From assembly GCA_007135295.1 (NCBI GenBank), contig SLJD01000237.1, forward strand, positions 1 to 13,857: 13,857 bases of DNA, in the 5' to 3' direction. The notes beneath the pieces are model-generated. The model saw only the letters and a program-made list of their open reading frames with translations. It was not told where the DNA came from and did not search any database. Positions within the stretch are counted from its first letter, which is position 1, and each line of letters starts with the position of its first letter. Shown here in pieces: positions 6,237 through 13,137 of this stretch. This DNA is from Phycisphaerales bacterium (GTDB lineage Bacteria > Planctomycetota > Phycisphaerae > Phycisphaerales > SM1A02). The translations under genes were made by a program, and so were the position numbers.

Positions 6237-9022
6237 GAGCGTCAGGACGCCTCTCAGCAATCATTGCCCTTCTCATTCTGGCAGCAACCGGAGTGTCGCA
6301 TGCCGAGTCTGGCCACAGCGACTCGTTCGTCTTGCGGGCCGGGACACTGCTCCCGGTGGCCGAGGGGAAGCCGTGGCGTATCGAAGACGGCGTGATCATT
6401 ATTCGCAATGGGCGCATTGAAGCCGTTGGTTCATACGGTGACGTCGAATTGCCGGATCAGTTGCCGGTGGTCCACATGCCGGAAGCAACAGTGTTGCCGG
6501 GATTGGTGAATGCGGCGACATCGCTCGCGGGGAGTCACCGCGGTGATCATTCAATCGGTGCCGGGTACCGTGCGATTGATGCGTTTGACCGGTTCGGCGA
6601 TTACCAAGGTGCGCTCGCAGCGGGCGTGACAACTGTCCATCTCGAGCCGGGGAGGCATCGGCTGCTCAGCGGGCAGGGCGCCGTTGTTCGCCTTGGCGGA
6701 TCACCTGGTAACCGGATTCTGCGAAAGAGTGCCGACCTGATGGTGACACTTGGCGCGTCATCTCTGCAGCCGCCAGACATTCAGGAGCAGCTTGTTCCGC
6801 CGGCATCAGACCAGGAGATCATGCCGCAGCAACCACAGCGGCCGACAACGCGTCTGAGCCAGCGACTTGCATTAAAGGAGGCCATCGAAGCCGCCCTGAA
6901 TGACGATGTGTCCGATGTGTACGATCGCCACAGGGCTGCGCTTCGTGATGCATGGTTGGACGATCTGCCGATTCGCGTTGCGGCAGACCGGGCTGTTGAC
7001 ATCGGCAGTGCTGTTACGTTTCTGACCGCTCACGAGCGTTCGGGATACCTTGTAGGCGGAGCCGAAGCCGCATCGGTCGCGGAGAGGATTTCGAATGCCG
7101 GGTTTCCGCTCGTATACACCTTGCCCGCATCATTCCGCGCCGCCGACCGGGATCTCGGCGACGATTCTGGTGCACTTGAGCACGATCTCCGTGAGCTGAA
7201 AGACATTAAGGACCTTGAACTGGCGCTGGCAACACGAGCGGATGATCAGCTGGCCGACCTCCGGCTCGCAGCCGCTGTCGCACAACGGGCAGGTCTGAGC
7301 GCGGAGCAGATACTTCGCGCAGTTACCTCCGTGCCGGCCCGGATACTCGGAGTCGACGATCGCATCGGGAGTCTCTCGCCCGGGCGTGATGCGGACTTGC
7401 TAGTCATGACCGGCGATCCCCTTGCCACCTCTTCGCATGTCCAGCGAGTGTATGTACGGGGCCATGTTGAGTACCGTGCAGGTGGTGAGTATGACACGAT
7501 GGTAGTACGAGGAGGAACCATTTGGCTTGGACCGGACGAGTACTTGGAAGACGGCAGCATTCTGATTGAGAACGGTCGCATTTCTGAGGTTGGCCGGCGT
7601 GTTGCACATCCCCCTTATGCCCGTGTCATTAATGTCCCGCCCGGCGCATTCGTGACACCGGGTCTCATTGACTCTCGCGGTCATCTTGGACTTGAAGGAG
7701 ACACCAGCGCAGCCGGCCCGCAGTTGTCACTCGCGCCACTGATTGGTGCGTCTGGGTATGCAGATCACCGCGTCGCTCGCGCTGGTGTGACGACCGTCAT
7801 GATGACTCCCTACAACCAGTCAAGTCAGGGGTCGCGCGTCGCCGCCATCAAGACGCTCGGCGAAAGTCGATCCGATCGAGTGCTCCAGGAAACTGCCGGC
7901 GTCGCATTCGAACTCGGGAACACGGATCCCGCAGCCGTACCTGGGCGACTGAGACCGCGGTTGGACGCGGCACGGCAGTACCTGGAAGCGTGGCAGCGAT
8001 ACGAACGTGAACTTGAGGAATGGAAGCAACGGCGCGATGAGGTAGAGGCCGAACCGGAAGAAATGGAACCCGAAGAAGAAACGGTGATAACCGGCGAGCC
8101 GGACCCAATCTCCGGCATCTGGGAAGGCCGAATCTTCGGCGCGCCGATTGTCGAGCCTGCCAGTGGACGTGTTGCCGTACAGCGTGACGGCGATACGTTT
8201 CGCGGTCAGGTGATTGAACTCCCTCAACCCGTTGATCATGAAATCATCGGTGAGATCGACGGCGAGACTATCTCAGGCCGTATTGAAGTCGATACCGGTG
8301 GCATGGGTATTCCGACGTTTGAGGGCGAGCTGGAGGAGGAGTCGGCAATCGGGACGATTGAGCTTGCCGGCATGACCGTCAATTTCGAGATGGAACGGAT
8401 CGAAAAGGAGGCTGACGTTCAGGTACTCCTTCAGCGTCGACGAGGACGTGATGATGATGGTAGGCCGACTGCTCCAGAAGTGAATGAATCGCTCGAACCG
8501 CTTCGCGCTGTCCTGGAAGAGAGGATTCCGCTGATTATCGAAGCCGATACGGCAGCTCAGATCAAAGCTGCGCTCAATCTGATCGGTGAATTCGACGATT
8601 TTGACATTTCTGTTGTGCTTGTGAACGCTGATGATGCACTGGTTCATGCTGAGCGACTGCGCAAAGATGACATTCCGATCATTCTTCACGCCAAGGCCGT
8701 CGAGATGCGCAATGGCCAGCCGCACCATCGGAGTATTGATCTGGCTCGGCGGAATATCCGTTTCGGTTTCCAAAGTGGCGCCGAGGATGGAGCGAGATCA
8801 CTGCTTGAACTCGGGCTGTTTGCTGTTGAACGTGGTCTGTCTCCAGAACGCGCTCTGCAGGCTATGACGATCGATGCCGCACGTATGTACGGCCTCGAAG
8901 ATCGAATTGGGCGCATTGCTCCCGGACTTGACGCCGATCTGGTTATCTTTACGGGGTATCCATTCGACGCGGGCTCTTCCGTTCGCCGGGTCATTGTGAA
9001 TGGCGAGGAACTTCTGCCATGA
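6233..9022 (+). CDS. Gene E: exported fusion of two amidohydrolase-fold domains with a beta-rich insertion
   Basis: This 929-aa protein, twice the usual length, has one signal peptide (1-24, VSHA) and two complete domains. The first spans about 31-418 and the second about 420-929. Domain 1 reads VLPGLVNAATSLAG (triplet ATS, 95-97), has Ala at the strand-5 His (IRVAADRAVDI) and ends IGSLSPGRDADLLVMTGDP. Domain 2 reads VTPGLIDSRGHLG, so only the second His (His484) survives; strand 5 has Glu (LIIEADTAAQI), and strand 8 reads FGFQSGAEDG without the expected Asp. Domain 2 also has a helical acidic stretch (580-620), then about 100 residues (624-724) rich in alternating Gly/Val/Ile/Glu/Thr starting DPISGIWEGRIFG. 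This resembles the small beta-barrel modules seen in planctomycete amidohydrolases. AGGAG at 6221-6225 precedes the start, which overlaps gene D (ATGA). No stop or second signal peptide lies at the junction, so this is a genuine fusion. Confidence 0.88.
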   Translation: MRASGRLSAIIALLILAATGVSHAESGHSDSFVLRAGTLLPVAEGKPWRIEDGVIIIRNGRIEAVGSYGDVELPDQLPVVHMPEATVLPGLVNAATSLAGSHRGDHSIGAGYRAIDAFDRFGDYQGALAAGVTTVHLEPGRHRLLSGQGAVVRLGGSPGNRILRKSADLMVTLGASSLQPPDIQEQLVPPASDQEIMPQQPQRPTTRLSQRLALKEAIEAALNDDVSDVYDRHRAALRDAWLDDLPIRVAADRAVDIGSAVTFLTAHERSGYLVGGAEAASVAERISNAGFPLVYTLPASFRAADRDLGDDSGALEHDLRELKDIKDLELALATRADDQLADLRLAAAVAQRAGLSAEQILRAVTSVPARILGVDDRIGSLSPGRDADLLVMTGDPLATSSHVQRVYVRGHVEYRAGGEYDTMVVRGGTIWLGPDEYLEDGSILIENGRISEVGRRVAHPPYARVINVPPGAFVTPGLIDSRGHLGLEGDTSAAGPQLSLAPLIGASGYADHRVARAGVTTVMMTPYNQSSQGSRVAAIKTLGESRSDRVLQETAGVAFELGNTDPAAVPGRLRPRLDAARQYLEAWQRYERELEEWKQRRDEVEAEPEEMEPEEETVITGEPDPISGIWEGRIFGAPIVEPASGRVAVQRDGDTFRGQVIELPQPVDHEIIGEIDGETISGRIEVDTGGMGIPTFEGELEEESAIGTIELAGMTVNFEMERIEKEADVQVLLQRRRGRDDDGRPTAPEVNESLEPLRAVLEERIPLIIEADTAAQIKAALNLIGEFDDFDISVVLVNADDALVHAERLRKDDIPIILHAKAVEMRNGQPHHRSIDLARRNIRFGFQSGAEDGARSLLELGLFAVERGLSPERALQAMTIDAARMYGLEDRIGRIAPGLDADLVIFTGYPFDAGSSVRRVIVNGEELLP

Positions 9023-10275
9023 GAACGCTCACAGTCTTCTGCGTTGCTGTCTCCATGTTGTTGATTGTCAGCGCCATGTCTCCCGCGAATGCCGCAGGTG
9101 ACAATGGCCTCGTCGCATTCCGTGTGGGGAAGGTCATTACATTTGACTCTGACGACCGCGTGATCAATAACGCTGTCGTGCTTGTTCGCGATGGCCGGAT
9201 CGAGGCGATCGAACGTGCTCGTGACTTCGACATCCCTGATGAGGCGAAAGTGGTCGAAAAGCCTCAGGCCTGGCTGACACCAGGTCTTGTCGAATTGCAC
9301 AATCACACCGCCGGGTCACTCGGGGACCTGAACGATCTTGTTTATCTGACCAATCCGGGACTGCGGACACTTGAAACCGTTGTTCCGGAAACGGAAAACG
9401 TCAAGCGAGCTCGAGCCGGCGGTGTTACAACAGCACTGTTGATTCCAGGAAGCGGCACGAACCTGACCGGCTTTGGAACGATTGTGAAATTCGATGGCCC
9501 CGGTGTGGATGACATGGTGGTTCGATCGCCGGGATCACTCAAGATCGCCCAAGCCGGCAATCCGGAACGATACTGGTACGGCGTCGGACGCACAATGATG
9601 AATTACAACACCCGCCGAACCATGGAGCAGGCGCTTGAATACCACCAGCGCTGGCAGGCATGGGAAGATGGGGAACTCGACGAACGACCCTTGTTCGACC
9701 CGATTTATGACGATTTCCGAGGACTCTACGAGCGAGAGTACATCGCCTCGGTTCATACGCAGATGTACCAGGTGGTCATGACGACCATCGACATGCTTGC
9801 TGAACACCTTGATGTCCACACTGTAATTGCGCACGGCACGTTCGATGCGTGGAAGGTCGCACCGTTGGTGCTTGAAGCCGGGATGGACCAGGTTCAGGCC
9901 GTCGTCGGGCCGCGCCAGTTCCACCTCGATAATACCCAGCGAAAGATTCACGGCGTTGCGGCACGGTGGTGGCAGGGGGGGGTAACCGAACTGGGAATCA
10001 ATACGGATGCTCCGGTTGTTCCGCAAGAGGAACTCACATACCAGGCTGCGATGGCATGCTGGTACGGCTGGACGCCGTACGAGGCATTGCGTGGCATCAC
10101 GAAGGTTCCCGCGGAAGCGATGCTCATGGGCAATCAGATCGGGACCATCGAAGTCGGCAAGGATGCGGATTTCAGCATTTGGACCGGCGATCCGATCGAT
10201 CCTCGATCAGCCAATCTGATGACAGTGATCAATGGCCGCATTGTGTATGACGCCGATGACGAGCGTCTCTTCTGA
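9019..10275 (+). CDS. Gene F: exported amidohydrolase with intact metal site (probable active member)
   Basis: The 418-aa product has a signal peptide (1-25, SPANA) and an uninterrupted COG1228-type amidohydrolase domain. It is the only member of the array with all the metal ligands I can check. It has LTPGLVELHNHTAG with His94 and His96 (codons 9298-9306), ASVHTQ with His246 at strand 5, VIAHGTFDAWK with His272 at strand 6, and GINTDAPVV with Asp330 at strand 8 (codon 10006-10008). SLKIAQAGNPER (172-183) matches the LK-x-A-x-G-x-NP motif of active imidazolonepropionase-like relatives. The C-terminal return is IGTIEVGKDADFSIWTGDP. Such enzymes cleave cyclic amides, peptides or related C-N bonds in a metal-dependent way; the substrate here is unknown. 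It overlaps gene E by 4 nt, with GAGG 10 nt upstream. A run of eight G (9975-9982) lies just before the Asp330 codon, and the frame is intact. Confidence 0.92.
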   Translation: MRTLTVFCVAVSMLLIVSAMSPANAAGDNGLVAFRVGKVITFDSDDRVINNAVVLVRDGRIEAIERARDFDIPDEAKVVEKPQAWLTPGLVELHNHTAGSLGDLNDLVYLTNPGLRTLETVVPETENVKRARAGGVTTALLIPGSGTNLTGFGTIVKFDGPGVDDMVVRSPGSLKIAQAGNPERYWYGVGRTMMNYNTRRTMEQALEYHQRWQAWEDGELDERPLFDPIYDDFRGLYEREYIASVHTQMYQVVMTTIDMLAEHLDVHTVIAHGTFDAWKVAPLVLEAGMDQVQAVVGPRQFHLDNTQRKIHGVAARWWQGGVTELGINTDAPVVPQEELTYQAAMACWYGWTPYEALRGITKVPAEAMLMGNQIGTIEVGKDADFSIWTGDPIDPRSANLMTVINGRIVYDADDERLF

Positions 10276-10287
10276 GGTAGTCAGCCT

Positions 10288-11586
10288 ATGATGACCCACG
10301 TCCCGCAACCCACTATTCTGCTTGCCTCACTGCTCATGCTGATTTTTCAGTCAACAGCTTTGGCTGTTGATGAAGAGGTTGTGGTCGTAAAGGCCGGCCG
10401 GGTCATTACAGGCACTGGTGAGGAAATCGATCGAGGGCAGGTCGTCATCGTCGACGGTGATGTTGCTGCAGTCGGCCGCCGTGTTGAGTACCCGCGAACC
10501 GCAACTGTCGTCGATGCTCAGGACGAAACGGTGATGCCCGGCTTTGTTCATCCCCGCACACGGTACGGGCTTCCGGGTTACCGTCGCTCCGGTCTGAACG
10601 CGCATCTCAGCGTCATGGATGAGGTTTATCTCGAGCAGATCGATTTTGATCGCATGCTCGAAGGTGGTTTTACCGCGGCAACGTATATCCCGAGCGGGAC
10701 CGGCTTGCCGGGCCGGGCGGCCGTGTTTCGCACCGCCGGGCCGGAGGCCGATCGCCTGGTCCGGGAACATGCATATCTGCGGATTGGAATGACAAACCCA
10801 GGTCGTGATAAGCGGGTCATGAGAAATGCCTTGCGACGGGCTGAGTCGGAGATCGAAAAGGTTGAGCAGGCCCGTCGGGAGTGGGAACAGGAAATGGCCG
10901 AGCGGCAGCAGGAAGCGAAAGAAGAAGAGGAGTCGGAGAACGAGGATTCGAACGGCGAAAACGAAGACTCTGGCCCGGATGAAGAAGAGCCGAAAGTCTT
11001 TGACCCACCCGAGATCGACGAGCAGGTTCAGCCGCTCGTCGATCTGCTGCGAGGCGAACCGGGGGTGCTGGCAATGATCGAGATCAGCAGCGCTTCAGAC
11101 TTCATTCATCTAATGGACGTCCTTGCGCAGTTCGACGACTTTGCCCGCAATTTTCATGTCTCCTCGGGCACCCGGGACCTTCATCATGCCATCGATGAGA
11201 TCGCTGAACAGGACGCGATCGTCTTGACTGCCCCGACGCTTCGGGTGCTTCCAAACACTGTCATTCGTTACAATGTCATGGGGGAGTTGTTCTCGGCCGG
11301 CGTTGAAGTGGCGGCAGTAGCTACCGGTGACTCTCGCTCTGCGTTGGCGAACTTTCGGGTTCAACTGGCGGACATGGTGCGAAGCGGGCTTGATCGTGAA
11401 GATGCCATCCGTGCGTTGACCCTCAATCCAGCAAGGGTCGCAGGAGTCGATGACCAGCTTGGTACGATCGAGAACGGCAAGTCGGGTGATCTTGTGTTCC
11501 TGGACGGCGATCCGTTTGATGGACACTCCAGTGTCCACCGAGTAATGATTCGCGGGGAAGTGGTCTGGGAGGCAGGCAACCGATGA
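10288..11586 (+). CDS. Gene G: exported amidohydrolase-fold protein, His-x-His replaced by Arg-x-Arg
   Basis: This 432-aa protein has a signal peptide (about 1-26, STALA). The sandwich start VVVVKAGRVITGTGEEIDRG (31-50) is followed by VMPGFVHPRTRYG, where the His-x-His triplet is RTR (90-92). Strand 2 reads LEGGFTAATYIPSGTGLPG. A long helical and then strongly acidic insertion (about 182-240, many Glu/Asp/Asn/Ser) separates the first half-barrel from VDLLRGEPGVLAMIEI, which lacks the strand-5 His. Strand 8 reads VATGDSRSALANF; its Asp348 may match the catalytic Asp, so this ligand could be retained. The C-terminal return is LGTIENGKSGDLVFLDGDP (391-409). ATG codons at 10288 and 10291 both fit; GAGGT at 10274-10278, overlapping the gene F stop, favours the first. 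Probably a pseudoenzyme. Confidence 0.87.
   Translation: MMTHVPQPTILLASLLMLIFQSTALAVDEEVVVVKAGRVITGTGEEIDRGQVVIVDGDVAAVGRRVEYPRTATVVDAQDETVMPGFVHPRTRYGLPGYRRSGLNAHLSVMDEVYLEQIDFDRMLEGGFTAATYIPSGTGLPGRAAVFRTAGPEADRLVREHAYLRIGMTNPGRDKRVMRNALRRAESEIEKVEQARREWEQEMAERQQEAKEEEESENEDSNGENEDSGPDEEEPKVFDPPEIDEQVQPLVDLLRGEPGVLAMIEISSASDFIHLMDVLAQFDDFARNFHVSSGTRDLHHAIDEIAEQDAIVLTAPTLRVLPNTVIRYNVMGELFSAGVEVAAVATGDSRSALANFRVQLADMVRSGLDREDAIRALTLNPARVAGVDDQLGTIENGKSGDLVFLDGDPFDGHSSVHRVMIRGEVVWEAGNR
11520..11537. repeat. Inverted repeat, 8-bp arms with 2-bp spacer, in the 3' end of gene G
   Basis: TGGACACT (11520-11527) and AGTGTCCA (11530-11537) are exact reverse complements separated by CC. The site lies 45 bp before the gene H start, within the codons for the conserved C-terminal sandwich of gene G. 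The two-base spacer suits a protein-binding operator better than an RNA hairpin, but coding constraint or chance is possible. Confidence 0.4.
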
Positions 11587-13004
11587 GTCCTTTAAAGCGC
11601 CGTTTGATGCTCTTGCTCTGGTGCCTAATTGCTGCTCTCGCAATGCCCGCGCCGCTCGCACTGGCCGGCGGTGGTGAACGGTCCATCAGCATCCTGGCAG
11701 GCATGGTCGCGGAGAGTGATTCCGACGATCCCAAGGAAGAACCGGAATCTGACCCGGCCGACGAGGAAGGTGCACCTGAGAAAGAAGTCGACCCGGACGG
11801 CGAAAGCGACGAAGACCGGGACCGTTATCTCGCGATCACCGGAGGACAGGTGCATACGGTTTCCGGCCCGATATTGGATGAGGTCACGATCCTGACAAAG
11901 GACGGCGTCATCGAGGAGATCGGGCGACATGTGCAAATCCCGGACGAGGCGGAGCGAATCGACGCAGCCGGCTACCGTGTCTACCCGGGCCTCGTCGCAG
12001 TTGACAGCTTCGGCATCGTCGGACGTGACCCTGTCGAGGACACGACAGACGTCTATTCACTGACCGCGACGGCAGCGCTGGCCGGTGGTATCACAACCAC
12101 CGTCTCGGGGACCACCGCGGCGAAAGTCAAGCTCGGTACGGTTGACGAACTTGTTGTCAAAGAAGACCTGTTCGAAAACCTGAGGTATACCACTTCAAAC
12201 CCTCGCGGGCGGCGGGATTTGCGGCAGGCCTTTGACCGAATCCTTGAATACCTTCGGGAAGTGGAAGCCCACGAACGCCGCGAGGCCCGTGGCCTCGAAT
12301 CTGAGGAGCCGGACGACCAATGGATTCGTGGCCGAAATGAGCGTTATCTCAAACTCCTCCAAGGCGAACTGACCGCTCTGGCTTCGGCTGACACGGCCCA
12401 TGAAATCCTGCAACTCTGTGAGTTGGCAGAGGATTATGGCATCCAGATCGTTATCTCCGGAGCCCGCGAGGGATGGACCGTCGCCCCGCAGATGTCGAGG
12501 GCGGGGCTTAAGGCCATCGTCACGCCGCGGACACGCGTCGACCGGGATGAGAGGCTGCTTCGTCCCAACGGTTCTTCGATCGAGAATGCCGCAATCCTGC
12601 ATGAGCACGGCGTCCCGGTGGCGATCGTTCCGCGCCGCTCAGGGATATCGTTCGGCGGTCTTGCCGGCCGCGACCTCATGCACTTGCCGATGGAAGCGGC
12701 GTTTGGGGTCCGTGGCGGCCTTTCCAACAAGGCGGCCATACGATCAATCACCATTGACGCGGCCAGAATACTTGGGATCGATCACCGAGTGGGCTCCATC
12801 GAGGTCGGCAAGGATGCCGATTTCATCATAACTGACGGGGATCTGATGCATTACATGACCCACGTGCGGTGGACGGTCGTCGATGGCAGGATCATGTATG
12901 ACAAGATGGAAGAGTCGCTCTTTGATCACATCCGCCCGGACGGTGACCGCGATGCGCCGCCTCCCGATGATCACTGGCCGCGCCGTCTCGGCGACGAGTG
13001 GTAG
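11583..13004 (+). CDS. Gene H: exported amidohydrolase-fold protein with acidic N-terminal linker, probably inactive
   Basis: The 473-aa product has a Lys/Arg-positive signal peptide (1-28, APLALA). A linker of about 40 residues, almost entirely Asp, Glu, Pro, Gly and Ser (44-81), precedes the sandwich start YLAITGGQVHTVSGPILDE (82-100). The metal region reads VYPGLVAVDSFGIVG, with triplet DSF (141-143). Strand 2 reads LAGGITTTVSGTTAAKVKLG. The barrel continues through a helical charged stretch (210-258), TALASADTAHEI at the strand-5 position without the His, and VAIVPRRSG at strand 8 without the Asp. The C-terminal return VGSIEVGKDADFIITDGDLMH (403-423) is very well preserved. The protein ends in a Pro/Asp/Arg-rich tail (about 450-473). 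GGGAGG at 11567-11572 lies 10 nt upstream of the ATG, which overlaps the gene G stop (ATGA). It is the last gene of the array. Confidence 0.88.
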   Translation: MSPLKRRLMLLLWCLIAALAMPAPLALAGGGERSISILAGMVAESDSDDPKEEPESDPADEEGAPEKEVDPDGESDEDRDRYLAITGGQVHTVSGPILDEVTILTKDGVIEEIGRHVQIPDEAERIDAAGYRVYPGLVAVDSFGIVGRDPVEDTTDVYSLTATAALAGGITTTVSGTTAAKVKLGTVDELVVKEDLFENLRYTTSNPRGRRDLRQAFDRILEYLREVEAHERREARGLESEEPDDQWIRGRNERYLKLLQGELTALASADTAHEILQLCELAEDYGIQIVISGAREGWTVAPQMSRAGLKAIVTPRTRVDRDERLLRPNGSSIENAAILHEHGVPVAIVPRRSGISFGGLAGRDLMHLPMEAAFGVRGGLSNKAAIRSITIDAARILGIDHRVGSIEVGKDADFIITDGDLMHYMTHVRWTVVDGRIMYDKMEESLFDHIRPDGDRDAPPPDDHWPRRLGDEW

Positions 13005-13046
13005 CCGCTGACTTGTACTCGCGTGCCGCCCCTGTTGAGATGTGCC

Positions 13047-13064
13047 GGAAGCTCTCAAGCTTCC
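13047..13064 (+). terminator. Candidate terminator hairpin after gene H
   Basis: GGAAGCT (13047-13053) and AGCTTCC (13058-13064) form a perfect 7-bp stem with a 4-nt CTCA loop, 42 bases after the gene H stop. Only CTTGC follows, not a T-run, so termination may be weak or factor-dependent. The position between the array and fabI fits an operon end. Confidence 0.45.
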
Positions 13065-13082
13065 CTTGCAACGACTGGCCGA

Positions 13083-13098
13083 CTCGCCGGCTCGCCGG
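13083..13098. repeat. 8-bp tandem repeat upstream of fabI
   Basis: CTCGCCGG occurs twice in direct succession (13083-13090, 13091-13098) between the hairpin and the fabI ribosome site. The fabI promoter should lie in this stretch of about 70 bases unless the gene is read from upstream, but no clear -35/-10 pair is visible. Confidence 0.5.
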
Positions 13099-13126
13099 TA
13101 CCCTCTGGCCTTTGCAGCGATCTGAC

Positions 13127-13132
13127 AGGAGG
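13127..13132 (+). promoter_or_regulatory. Ribosome binding site for fabI
   Basis: AGGAGG lies 5 nt before the ATG at 13138. The ATG at 13133 is out of frame with the protein, so 13138 is the start. Confidence 0.75.
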
Positions 13133-13137
13133 ATGAC

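Larger units (their letters stand above)
562..13004 (+). other. Probable operon of eight secreted amidohydrolase-fold genes (A-H)
   Basis: Eight genes run in one direction without a room-sized gap. A/B, D/E, E/F and G/H overlap by 4 nt (GTGA or ATGA), B/C overlaps by 8 nt, and F/G are 12 nt apart. C/D is separated by about 80 nt if the preferred D start is right; a poorer alternative start at 4752 would give a 4-nt ATGA overlap. Most internal starts have a purine-rich ribosome site 5-10 nt upstream. Each product has a Sec-type signal peptide and at least one amidohydrolase domain. The array is flanked by the housekeeping genes for citrate synthase and enoyl-ACP reductase, with a hairpin after the last gene. 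Co-transcription is inferred from spacing only. Confidence 0.85.

Noticed and set aside
7460..7520. Gene E as two genes joined by a sequencing error
   Set aside because: The frame is continuous, the linker reads as normal protein, and the second domain has no signal peptide or ribosome site, so a true fusion is simpler.
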